Assembly: GCF_000022145.1 (NCBI RefSeq)
Contig: NC_011891.1
Span: 2,430,001-2,494,000 of the forward strand
Direction of reading: 5' to 3'
Length of the DNA: 64,000 nt
Origin: Anaeromyxobacter dehalogenans 2CP-1
GTDB taxonomy: Bacteria > Myxococcota > Myxococcia > Myxococcales > Anaeromyxobacteraceae
Translations under genes and position numbers: made by a program
The notes under the pieces: generated by a model
Seen by the model: only the letters and a program-made list of their open reading frames with translations
Told to the model about the DNA's origin: nothing
Database searches by the model: none
In this document: piece after piece, positions 56,585 through 64,000 of the stretch
Layout of the letters: each line of letters starts with the position of its first letter
Numbering within the stretch: the stretch's first letter is position 1

Positions 56585-58093
56585 TCAGCTCCGGCGCGCC
56601 TCGCGCACGAGCGGGATCACCCGCTGCCCGTCGCTGCGGGCGGGCCGGCCGCGATCGTCGGCGCCGGCGGCCTGGGCGTCACCGGCGGCGAGCGCCTCCG
56701 CGCTCGGGAACGCGTGCGAGGTCTTCACCCAGCGAAGCGGCTCGCCGGTCACCAGGTGGCGCACGTAGGTGACCACCGCGCGCGCCGTGGCCGCCAGGCT
56801 GATGACGTTCGCGACCAGCAGGCGCGGCAGGCAGAGCGTCGCCAGCCGTGCGCCGTAGAGTCGCCCCACGAAGCCCATCTTCACGCCGACGCGCAGCAGG
56901 AAGCCGGCGAGGTTGACGAGCAGCAGCGCCTGGATCAGCCCGCCGGCGGGGACGATGCGGGCCGGCGACCAGGACGCGCCGGTCATCCCCGCCGTCCAGA
57001 CGCGCACCACCACGTACGCGAGCAGCGCGTACGACAGGGCGAGCAGGGCGTTCGTGAGGACCGCCTTCCGGTCGCGCCAGAGGCAGTAGCGGACCGCCGC
57101 CGGGCCCTGCCAGCCGGCGCTCTCCCAGGTCTGGAGGGAGATGCCGAGGATCCAGCGGGAGCGCTGCCGGACGGACGCCTGGAAGCGATCGGGGAAGTAC
57201 TCCCGGGTGGCGATGGGGTCGTCGTGGGCCGGCGCCTCGGGGTCGTCCGGGTCGGCGGCGATCCGGTAGCACGCGAAGTGCGTGCGCCTGCGGGCGAGCC
57301 GGAAGCGGAGCCCGATCTCGTAGTCCTCGGTGAGGCTGGCCGGGTCGAACGGCTGCTGCGCGTGGGCGAGCGCGATCTGCTCGAACGCGCGCCGCTCGAA
57401 CGCGCTCCCCACGCCCGCGGACGGGATGAGCCCGCCGATGGCCTGGCGCACCGGGAGCTCCTTCAGGTGGTGCTCGGCGAACTCGTCGATGTAGGTCCCC
57501 GCCACGACCTGCGAGGCGTCGAGCGGCAGCGAGAACACCGGCGTCTGCACGAACTCGTGCTTCGGGACGAGCAGGCTGTAGAGCCGCAGCGCGAGCGGGT
57601 GGATCACGTCCTCGGCGTCGTGCATGAGCAGGATGTCGAAGCGCGTCCCGCGCTCCCGCTCGTGCAGCACCACGCCCTGGTAGATCCAGTTCAGGCAGTC
57701 GGCCTTGGAGGTCGGGCCGGCGTGGGGCACCACCACCTTGCGCACCGGCCAGCCGCGCGCGGCCGCCCGGTCCACGCGCGCCTGCGTGGCAGGGTCGTTC
57801 TGGTAGGTCCCGCAGAAGAAGACGTACCGATCCCGCGGGAAGTCGATGCGGGAGACGTTCAGCTCGAGCATGCGCTCGATGACGTCCTCCTCGCGCCACG
57901 CCGGGAGGAGGATGGCGGTGCGCTTCGGCTCGACCCGCCGGAGGAGCGCGGCGGACACCGCCGTCGCCGAGCGCCGGTGGAGGCGCCGCGCCAGGTAGTT
58001 CACGTCGATGAAGAGCTCGTCCAGCTGGTTCAGCAGGATGGCGCCGCCGAGCGGTCCGGCCATGACGCGGGCGATGGTGTCGGGATCGATCAC
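56585..58093 (-). CDS. NfrB-like processive family 2 glycosyltransferase
   Basis: 502 residues, GTG start overlapping the nfrA-like stop (GTGA). Catalytic order: AILLPAWREEDVIE (~60-73), GPTSKADCLNW (~126-135), DAED (159-162, DxD type), TEDYE (255-259) and QRSRW (310-314, the QxxRW motif of processive GT2 enzymes). Membrane helices lie at about 345-365, 385-410 and 425-445, with an N-terminal amphipathic/hydrophobic stretch. It resembles E. coli NfrB but ends shortly after WVKTSHAFPS, without the C-terminal MshEN c-di-GMP-binding domain. It should polymerise a hexosamine-containing glycan and export it across the inner membrane. Confidence 0.87.
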   Translation of the reverse strand: MIDPDTIARVMAGPLGGAILLNQLDELFIDVNYLARRLHRRSATAVSAALLRRVEPKRTAILLPAWREEDVIERMLELNVSRIDFPRDRYVFFCGTYQNDPATQARVDRAAARGWPVRKVVVPHAGPTSKADCLNWIYQGVVLHERERGTRFDILLMHDAEDVIHPLALRLYSLLVPKHEFVQTPVFSLPLDASQVVAGTYIDEFAEHHLKELPVRQAIGGLIPSAGVGSAFERRAFEQIALAHAQQPFDPASLTEDYEIGLRFRLARRRTHFACYRIAADPDDPEAPAHDDPIATREYFPDRFQASVRQRSRWILGISLQTWESAGWQGPAAVRYCLWRDRKAVLTNALLALSYALLAYVVVRVWTAGMTGASWSPARIVPAGGLIQALLLVNLAGFLLRVGVKMGFVGRLYGARLATLCLPRLLVANVISLAATARAVVTYVRHLVTGEPLRWVKTSHAFPSAEALAAGDAQAAGADDRGRPARSDGQRVIPLVREARRS

Positions 58094-59727
58094 GGCGAGC
58101 GCTCGTACGAGGTGACGAGGAGCAGGCGCAGGTCGGTGTAGGTCGCCGGATCGGGGGTGGGCTTCGCCACGCCGAGGATGCGCCCGCGGTTCACCGTCGC
58201 GACCACGTCCACGTGGATGGGGGCGAGCAGGCGGGCCCGGAGGCCCGCGCCGGCGTCCACGAACTGGCCGTATATCTCGCCGTGGACGTCGAGGCCGGAG
58301 CGCCCCTCCGCCACCAGGCCCCACGCCACCGGGCCGGTGAACAGGACCGAGGCCCCGAGCCGGCCGCGCAGGAACGTCCCGCCGTCGTCGTGGTCGCGGT
58401 GGAGCACGCTCGCCTCCCACCAGGCGTCGGCGCACGGGCGCCACCCCAGCTCGACGCCGTGCGCGGGGCGGGGCCAGCACCCGTCGGTCTCGAGGCCGAG
58501 CGTCGCGCCGGCGCGCAGGTCGAGCCGGGTCGCGCCCTGCCGCAGGTCGCCGGCGGTGGGCGACAGGCGCGTCGCAGACCCGGCCTGCGCGAACAGGTCC
58601 AGCCGCTCCTGCCAGGCGCGGTAGAGCACGCCCACCGCCGCGACCATCCCGTCCGCGTAGCTGGGTGGCACCCCGCCCACGGGCGCGCCGCCGCCGAAGT
58701 CGCGCGCCAGGTCGAGCCGGGCGTACAGGCTCACGTCGCGGGCGAGGTCGGGCCGCCACCGGAGCGTCAGCTGCGCGAAGGGGACGAGGTAGCGTCCGGT
58801 GGCGGCGCCCTGCGTGCGGCGCCAGCCGAACGCCTCGAGGTACACCTCGCTCGTCAGGTGGCGGGGGAGCGCGGCCAGGGCCTCGTCGGCGTCGCCGGCG
58901 AGCGTCCGGTCCGGTCCCGTGGCGGCCGTTCGCAGGTGGCGCGCTGCCTCCGAGGGCCGACCCCGCTGCACCGCGAGGTAGCCGAGCTCCGACTCCACGG
59001 TCTGAGGGTCCGCGCCGGCCGCGGCGGCGGCCGCGAACGCCTCCGATGCGCCGTGCAGGTCTCCGCGCGCCTTCCGCCGGTAGGCCTCATCGAGCCAGGA
59101 CGCGTTCAGCTCCCGCAGCGCCTGGCGGGCGAGCTCGGGCCGCGCGCCGCGCGCCGCCTCGGCGAACGCTCGCCGCGCGGCGCCGTCGTCGCCCCGCTCC
59201 GCGGCCGCGTAGCCCGCGTCGAGGCGCGCGCGCTGCGCCGCCTCGAGCGGATCGACCACGGCATCCGCGGCCTCGCCATCCGGTTCCCGGTCACCGGCGG
59301 CTGCGGCGCCCGGCGCGTCCGCGGGCTCCGCGCCGGGACCGCCGCCGGCGCCGACCGCGGGTGCGCCACCTGGGTCCACGTCCCCCGGCCGCCAGGCGGC
59401 CAGCACGATCGCCGGCCCGACCCGTCGCGGCGCCCGTCGCGGCGAGAGGGAGGGCGCCGGCGGCGGCGTCCGCCGCTCGCGCGCGGCGCCCGCGGGGGCG
59501 GGCGCGGGGACCTCTCCTGCCCGCCCGCGCTGGCGGAGGTCCCGCCACGGCGTGGCGCCGGTGCAGAGCATCACCTGGGAGCCCACCACCAGCAGCGTGG
59601 TCGCGACCGCCGCCGAAAGCGCCCCCCAGCGTCGTCGCCGGCGCGCCGGGGGTGGGTCGGCCTCCCGCGGACCTTCACCGTCAGGCGAGGTGGGGCCGGC
59701 TGGAGCGGTGCGGGGCGGCGCGCCCAT
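58090..59727 (-). CDS. NfrA-like TPR / outer-membrane barrel protein
   Basis: 545 residues from ATG 59727. A basic stretch and one hydrophobic helix (about 34-54) anchor it or act as a signal. A disordered Pro/Ala segment (~60-165) leads to TPR-like repeats (AGYAAAERGDDGAARRAFAE, DEAYRRKARGDLHGASEAFA, LGYLAVQRGRPSEAARHL; ~175-300). The C-terminal ~240 residues have alternating beta strands (YLVPFAQLTLRWRP, VSLYARLDLARDFGGG, FLRGRLGASVLFTGPVAWGL, DLRLLLVTSYE) as in the N4-adsorption-protein-A C-terminal domain. It should receive the NfrB product and pass it through the outer membrane. The gene is coupled to nfrB-like by a 4-base overlap. Confidence 0.82.
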   Translation of the reverse strand: MGAPPRTAPAGPTSPDGEGPREADPPPARRRRRWGALSAAVATTLLVVGSQVMLCTGATPWRDLRQRGRAGEVPAPAPAGAARERRTPPPAPSLSPRRAPRRVGPAIVLAAWRPGDVDPGGAPAVGAGGGPGAEPADAPGAAAAGDREPDGEAADAVVDPLEAAQRARLDAGYAAAERGDDGAARRAFAEAARGARPELARQALRELNASWLDEAYRRKARGDLHGASEAFAAAAAAGADPQTVESELGYLAVQRGRPSEAARHLRTAATGPDRTLAGDADEALAALPRHLTSEVYLEAFGWRRTQGAATGRYLVPFAQLTLRWRPDLARDVSLYARLDLARDFGGGAPVGGVPPSYADGMVAAVGVLYRAWQERLDLFAQAGSATRLSPTAGDLRQGATRLDLRAGATLGLETDGCWPRPAHGVELGWRPCADAWWEASVLHRDHDDGGTFLRGRLGASVLFTGPVAWGLVAEGRSGLDVHGEIYGQFVDAGAGLRARLLAPIHVDVVATVNRGRILGVAKPTPDPATYTDLRLLLVTSYERSP

Positions 59728-59880
59728 TTGACGATCCGTGGAATTCGGTCCGTGCGACGGGTGAAACGTGGGGACGCGGTGGCGGCTTGGGGAGGGCGGG
59801 CCGGCCCGGCCTCGGATCCACACGCTCGCCCCCTCGTCGAGCCCTGCGGGCCCCCGCCCGCGCGACGCGTGGCGGGCTTC

Positions 59881-60798
59881 TCAGCGGGCCCGCCGCGCGC
59901 CGGGCAGGGCGCGGGCCTCCGCGTCGCCGGGCACGAGGCTGGCCAGCGACCGCCACAGCGGCCTCGACGCCGGGACCATGTCCTCGCTGAAGTGCCACCA
60001 GAAGTACCCGCCCACGAACCGCGGGTGCGGCGCCCGGATCCGGTAGCACCGCGCGAGCGCGCCCGGCCGGCGGCGGGCGTCCTCCGCGCCGCACTCGCCG
60101 ATGCCGAGGGCAGCGCGCGGGAACAGCGTCCCCAGGCGGCCGAACACCGCGCGCCAGTCCGGCCTGGTCCCCGGGCACTCGTCCTCGTAGTAGCTCAGCC
60201 AGACGTAGTCGACCTCGCGGCGGAGCCCGGGCGAGAGGTGGCGGGCCGCCCAGCGGAAGGCCCCGCGGTCCGGGGGGGTGGCGGAGCAGCCGCCGTCGTA
60301 GTGGAGCGTGATCGCGGTGCGGCCCCCGCGCGCCTTCACCGCCGCGTGCGCGAGCGCCACCTTCGCCGCGACGGTCCGGCTGTCGCCCGTCCACTGACCG
60401 TTGACCTCGTTCCCGACCTCCCAGACGTCCACCAGGGGCCAGAGCGCGTCCAGGTACTCGTGGAGACGGGCGGCGTAAGCGTCCGGGGGGAGGCTCGCCA
60501 GGTCCGAGGAATCCACCAGCAGTCCCATGACGTCGGCGGCGCGACGGATGGCGGCGACCGGCGCGGCGTAGTCGGTGGCCCGCGGCCGCAGGTCGAACAC
60601 GATCCGCGCGGTCGGTCGGCGCGGGAGGCGGGCCAGCGCCTGGACCGTCGGCGCGGTGTTCCAGGGATCGTCCACGGTGACGCCCCACACGCGCCGGCTC
60701 GCGGCCGGCGGAGCGCGCGACGCGGCGCTCGCGACGCCCCACGTCGCCAGGGCGGCGGCGAGGCAGGCGCGGGCCGACCAGGTGCGGAGCGTGGACGT
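59881..60798 (-). CDS. Glycoside-hydrolase-like exported protein (copy 2), apparent ACG start
   Basis: 305 residues if begun at ACG 60796-60798. GGGAGG lies 5 bases upstream, and the resulting N-terminus (STLRTWSARACLAAALATWG...ASA) is a good Sec signal peptide. No ATG, GTG or TTG is in frame nearby. The hydrolase domain is paralogous to copy 1: VWGVTVDDPWN, VDVWEVGNEVNGQW (Glu131), YVWLSYYEDEC, LGIGECGAED (Glu235) and FVGGYFWWHFSEDMV. Unlike copy 1 it has no lipobox or Pro/Gly linker, so it should be periplasmic or secreted. It precedes the nfrA-like gene by 153 bases on the same strand. Confidence 0.8.
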   Translation of the reverse strand, partial: TSTLRTWSARACLAAALATWGVASAASRAPPAASRRVWGVTVDDPWNTAPTVQALARLPRRPTARIVFDLRPRATDYAAPVAAIRRAADVMGLLVDSSDLASLPPDAYAARLHEYLDALWPLVDVWEVGNEVNGQWTGDSRTVAAKVALAHAAVKARGGRTAITLHYDGGCSATPPDRGAFRWAARHLSPGLRREVDYVWLSYYEDECPGTRPDWRAVFGRLGTLFPRAALGIGECGAEDARRRPGALARCYRIRAPHPRFVGGYFWWHFSEDMVPASRPLWRSLASLVPGDAEARALPGARRAR

Positions 60799-60931
60799 GG
60801 CAGCCTCCCGGTCCAGCCGATGCGGCGAACGGACGCACGCAAATGTGCACCCGGCGCCGCCCGGCGGTCGCCACCCGCCGCGGGTTGAAAGCGCCCCGGC
60901 GGCGTTCCTAGCGTGGTCGGTGCCCTCCCGC

Positions 60932-62506
60932 GTGACGACGCGCCGCCCGACCTCGCTGGTGGCGGTCGCATGCCTGGCGTGGCTGCTGGCGGGCGCTGCC
61001 CGCCGCGCGGACGCGGCGTCGACGATGAGCGCTGCGGCCGGCGCGGGCCTCGCCACGCTGGTCCTGTACGACGACGGCGATCCCGCGCTGGCCCGGGCGT
61101 CCGCGATCTCGGCGGCGAACCTGGCCTCGCACTTCGGCCCGTGGCGGACGCTCGCGGTCCGCGATTACCAGCCCGGCGACGCCTCCCGCGCGCGCGCCGT
61201 CATCTACGTCGGGACGGCCGGGGCCGCGCCGCCTCCGCCCGCGCTCGTGGACGAGGTGCTCCAGGGAACGCCGCCGGTCCTGTGGCTGGACGAGGGGCTC
61301 GAGCGTCCCGGGTCGCGGGCGCGCCTGCTCGACCGATACGGCTTCGCGCCGGGCGCCCCGGAGGCGCAGCGCGTCGATCGCGTGCGGTACAAGGGCGTCG
61401 AGCTGTCCCGGGACGCCGACGCGGCGGGGCCGCTCCACACCGTCACGGTCCGCGGCGGGGCCGCGCGGGTGATCGCGTCCGCGGTGACCGCGGACGGCGC
61501 GGAGGTGCCGTGGGCGGTCAGGTCGGGGAGCCTCACCTACGTCGCCGAGAACCCGCTGGTGGCGACCGCCGAGGGCGATCGCTACCTGGCGTTCTGCGAC
61601 CTGCTGTTCGATCTCCTCGCGCCCGCCACGCCCGAGCGCCACCGCGCGCTGGTCCGGATCGAGGACGTCCTGCCCACCGACGACCCGGCGCGGCTGCGGA
61701 GGCTGGCCGACACGCTCGCGGCGGCCGGCGTGCCCTTCGGCGTCGCGATCGTCCCGCTGTACGTGGACGACCGGCGCCCCGATCGGCGCCGGGTGGTGCG
61801 GTGGACGGACGCGCCGGCCGCGCTCGCCGCGCTCCGCTACATGCTGGCCAGGGGCGGGGTCCCGGTGATGCACGGGTACACGCACCAGCGCGACGCCACG
61901 CCCTCCGCGTTCGGCGGCGTCTCCGGCCTGGACTTCGAGTTCTGGACCGGCCGGGTGGACGCCGCCGGCACGGTCCGGCTCGAGGGGCCGGTGCCCGGGG
62001 ACGGCGCCGAGCGCGCCCGACGCCGGGCGCTGCGCGGGCTGCGGGAGCTGGAGCGCGCCGAGATCGACCGGCCCGAGATCTTCGAGTACCCGCACTACGC
62101 CGGGTCGGCCGAGGCGTCCGCCGCGCTCGCGCGGCTGTTCCCGGCGGCGTACCACCGCGGCCTCTACTTCTCGGGACGGCTCGGCGGTCCCGCCGCGGAC
62201 GGCGGCGGTGAGCCGGTGGCGCAGCTGTTCCCGTTCGAGGTGACCGACGTCTACGGGTGGCGGGTGCTGCCGGAGAACCTCGGGCGCTACGCGCCGTACG
62301 GCGGGAGCGGGGTGCGCGCGCGGCGGGTGGAGGACCTCGTGCGCACCGCGCGGGCGAGCCGGGTGGTGCGCGACGGCTTCGCGAGCTTCTTCTTCGACGC
62401 GAGGGACGACCCGCGGGCGCTCGCCGAGATCGTCCGCGGCATCCAGGCGGCGGGCTACGCGTTCGTGAGCCCCCGCGCGCTCGTCCCGCGCCCGCACGGC
62501 AGGTAG
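60932..62506 (+). CDS. Exported DUF2334 polysaccharide-deacetylase-like protein (copy 1)
   Basis: 524 residues from GTG 60932, chosen because it gives a signal peptide (TTRRPTSLVAVACLAWLLAG...ADA) parallel to MTTRR of the next gene; a GTG at 60920 is also possible. The N-terminal ~200 residues are a Rossmann-like domain (LATLVLYDDGDPALARA, RAVIYVGTAG, PPVLWLDEGLE). The NodB-fold domain has RIEDVLPTDDP (~242; the ED supplies metal/acid residues), MHGYTHQ (~312, HxxxH-type), FEYPHYAGS and FFFDARDD. It is probably a metal-dependent deacetylase acting on an exported hexosamine polymer. A -10-like TAGCGT lies 17 bases upstream. Confidence 0.82.
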   Translation: MTTRRPTSLVAVACLAWLLAGAARRADAASTMSAAAGAGLATLVLYDDGDPALARASAISAANLASHFGPWRTLAVRDYQPGDASRARAVIYVGTAGAAPPPPALVDEVLQGTPPVLWLDEGLERPGSRARLLDRYGFAPGAPEAQRVDRVRYKGVELSRDADAAGPLHTVTVRGGAARVIASAVTADGAEVPWAVRSGSLTYVAENPLVATAEGDRYLAFCDLLFDLLAPATPERHRALVRIEDVLPTDDPARLRRLADTLAAAGVPFGVAIVPLYVDDRRPDRRRVVRWTDAPAALAALRYMLARGGVPVMHGYTHQRDATPSAFGGVSGLDFEFWTGRVDAAGTVRLEGPVPGDGAERARRRALRGLRELERAEIDRPEIFEYPHYAGSAEASAALARLFPAAYHRGLYFSGRLGGPAADGGGEPVAQLFPFEVTDVYGWRVLPENLGRYAPYGGSGVRARRVEDLVRTARASRVVRDGFASFFFDARDDPRALAEIVRGIQAAGYAFVSPRALVPRPHGR

Positions 62507-62526
62507 GACCACATGGGAAGGGCCAC

Positions 62527-64000
62527 ATGACGACGCGACGGTGGAAGCGGTGGGGAGGGTGGGTGGCTGCGCTGGCGCTGGCGTCGATGGCCGGCTGGGC
62601 CGCGGCGGCCGGCCAGGACGCGACGAGCGCGCCGCGCGACGACGCTCGCCACGACGGGGCAGCCTCGACGCTGGTGCTCTACGACGAGGGCGGTCCTTGG
62701 GGGTGGATGGGCGAGCTCTACGCGGCGTCGGTCGGCAACCTCGTCTCCCACTTCGGTCGCTGGCGCGCCATGCCGGTCGGGCGCTACCGGGCCGGCGACC
62801 TGGCCCGCCACGACGCCGCCGTATACGTGGGCTCCACCTACGACGAGCCGCTCCCGGCGGCGTTCCTGACCGACGTCCTCGAGCAGCGGACGCCGGTGCT
62901 GTGGGTCGGCGACAACCTGTGGGCGCTCGCCCGGCACGCCGGGAGCGAGCGCTTCCAGCAGCGGTTCGGGTTCCTCCCCGGCGAGTACGATCCGCGCCGC
63001 GTCGAGGCGGTCCGGTACAAGGGGGTCGAGCTCACCCGCGACGCGGTCCACAACGACGCGAAGCTGGTGGGCGTGACCCTGCCGCCCGCCGGCGGCGCGC
63101 GCGTGCTCGCCACCGGCGTCGCCCGGGGCGGGGGCACGCTCCCGTGGGCGGTGCGGGGCGGCCACCTCACGTTCGTCGCCGAGAACCCGCTCACCTACGC
63201 GACCGAGCGCGATCGCTACCTCGCGTTCTGCGACCTGCTGTTCGACCTGCTCGCGCCGGGAACGCCCGAGCGCCACCGCGCGCTGGTCCGGATCGAGGAC
63301 GTGCTGCCGACCGACGACCCCGCGCGCCTGCGCGCGCTGGCGGACGCGCTCGCCGCCGAGGGCGTCCCGTTCGCCGTGGCCGTGATCCCCGTCTACGTGG
63401 ACCCGCGCGCGGCCTACAGCGACGACGGCCGGCCGCAGCGCGTGACCTGGAGCGACGTGCCCGAGGCGGCGGCCGCGCTCCGGTACATGGTCGCGAAGGG
63501 CGGCACGCTGGTCATGCACGGCTACACCCACCAGCTCGGGACGCGGCCGGCGCCCTACACCGGCGTCTCCGGCGACGACTTCGAGTTCTGGACCGCGCAC
63601 GTGGACGCGAACGACCGGGTGGTCCTCGACGGGCCGGCCCCGGGCGACTCCGAGGCGTGGGCGCTCGACCGCGCCCGACGCGGCCTCCGCGAGCTGGAGC
63701 GGGCGGGGCTGGGCAGGCCGGCGATCTTCGAGTACCCGCACTACGCCGGGTCGGCGGCCGACTCGCGCGCGCTCGCGGGCGTGTTCCCGAACGCGTACCA
63801 CCGCGGGCTCTACTTCGCGGGCGTCCTCGGCGGCGAGAAGGGCCCGCCCGCACGGTCCATGGGCCAGTTCTTCCCGTACGAGGTGAACGACGCGTACGGC
63901 TGGCACGTGCTTCCGGAGAACCTGGGGAACTACTCCCCCAAGGCGTTCAACGGGCATCCACCGCGGCTCCCGGACGAGCTCGTCGCGAACGCCCGCGCGA
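62527..64000 (+). CDS. Exported DUF2334 polysaccharide-deacetylase-like protein (copy 2, 3' truncated)
   Basis: The frame is open from ATG 62527 to the window end (491 codons visible, no stop). The signal peptide is MTTRRWKRWGGWVAALALAS with cleavage after AAA near residue 28. The two-domain plan equals that of the preceding gene: STLVLYDEGGPWGWMGELYA, APGTPERHRALVRIEDVLPT (~254), LVMHGYTHQLG (~329), FEFWTAHVD, IFEYPHYAGS, YEVNDAYGWHVLPENLG. Long blocks are nearly identical between the copies, indicating tandem duplication. It starts 20 bases after copy 1, in the same transcript. About 30 C-terminal residues should lie beyond the window. Confidence 0.83.
   Translation, partial: MTTRRWKRWGGWVAALALASMAGWAAAAGQDATSAPRDDARHDGAASTLVLYDEGGPWGWMGELYAASVGNLVSHFGRWRAMPVGRYRAGDLARHDAAVYVGSTYDEPLPAAFLTDVLEQRTPVLWVGDNLWALARHAGSERFQQRFGFLPGEYDPRRVEAVRYKGVELTRDAVHNDAKLVGVTLPPAGGARVLATGVARGGGTLPWAVRGGHLTFVAENPLTYATERDRYLAFCDLLFDLLAPGTPERHRALVRIEDVLPTDDPARLRALADALAAEGVPFAVAVIPVYVDPRAAYSDDGRPQRVTWSDVPEAAAALRYMVAKGGTLVMHGYTHQLGTRPAPYTGVSGDDFEFWTAHVDANDRVVLDGPAPGDSEAWALDRARRGLRELERAGLGRPAIFEYPHYAGSAADSRALAGVFPNAYHRGLYFAGVLGGEKGPPARSMGQFFPYEVNDAYGWHVLPENLGNYSPKAFNGHPPRLPDELVANARA

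Overview
The window is chromosomal DNA of a very GC-rich bacterium (roughly three quarters G+C, strong G/C bias at third codon positions). It looks like a member of the Myxococcota, most probably Anaeromyxobacter or a close relative. This is an inference from composition, from the Myxococcota-style regulators (a Ser/Thr kinase beside an FHA-GAF-sigma54 activator) and from the HNH-endonuclease family at the left end; no rRNA or tRNA gene is present to confirm it. No CRISPR array, insertion sequence, prophage or plasmid origin is visible.

Layout. 1-7.4 kb: the tail of an upstream gene, a frameshifted HNH endonuclease, a large exported metalloprotease/beta-propeller/beta-barrel fusion coupled to an alpha/beta hydrolase, and a CDF metal transporter. 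7.4-14.3 kb: a complete assimilatory sulfate module. sbp on the plus strand converges on a cysD-cysN-cysH-cysT-cysW-cysA operon whose genes overlap by 1-4 bases. Both units start with a recognisable -35/-10 promoter, and both carry the same CATCC-N5-AACGGAYG element at the -10/start region. 14.4-36.5 kb: mostly housekeeping genes (rsmD, coaD, a class I aminotransferase, carB, greA, recG, pcm, a second aminotransferase, thrC, tmk, a CinA/MoaB-like protein, a fatty-acid desaturase, an acyltransferase, mutL), mixed with small conserved proteins and a cytochrome c lipoprotein.

36.5-37.2 kb is a gene-poor stretch of lower GC with a perfect 13-bp inverted repeat. 37.2-42.8 kb holds a signalling operon (Ser/Thr kinase, TPR-like membrane protein, FHA-GAF-sigma54 activator, lipoprotein). 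43-46.7 kb has a degenerate epimerase-like protein and lon. 47.1-51.5 kb is a compact plus-strand gene set: a histidine-kinase-like protein without its histidine, a calcineurin-like phosphoesterase that seems to start at AUC, an unknown exported protein, and a lysine/alanine-rich coiled-coil protein ending in a RelE/ParE-like domain. lexA follows with its own SOS-type control region, then a membrane protein and a UbiB-family kinase-like protein.

55.5-64 kb is the most interesting region. It holds an NfrB-like processive glycosyltransferase and an NfrA-like TPR/outer-membrane protein in one operon, two paralogous exported glycoside-hydrolase-like proteins on either side of them, and two tandem exported DUF2334 (polysaccharide-deacetylase-fold) proteins, the second cut by the window end. 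Together they look like a secreted-polysaccharide assembly and trimming machine related to the N4-receptor glycan pathway of Escherichia coli. Here the glycosyltransferase lacks the C-terminal c-di-GMP-binding domain and extra hydrolase and deacetylase modules are present.

Across the window, many first genes of transcription units have a TGNTANNNT-like -10 element only 5-9 bases before the start codon and no Shine-Dalgarno sequence, so leaderless mRNAs appear common. Genes inside operons are joined by GTGA/ATGA overlaps, and three convergent gene pairs share one CTAG for both stop codons.
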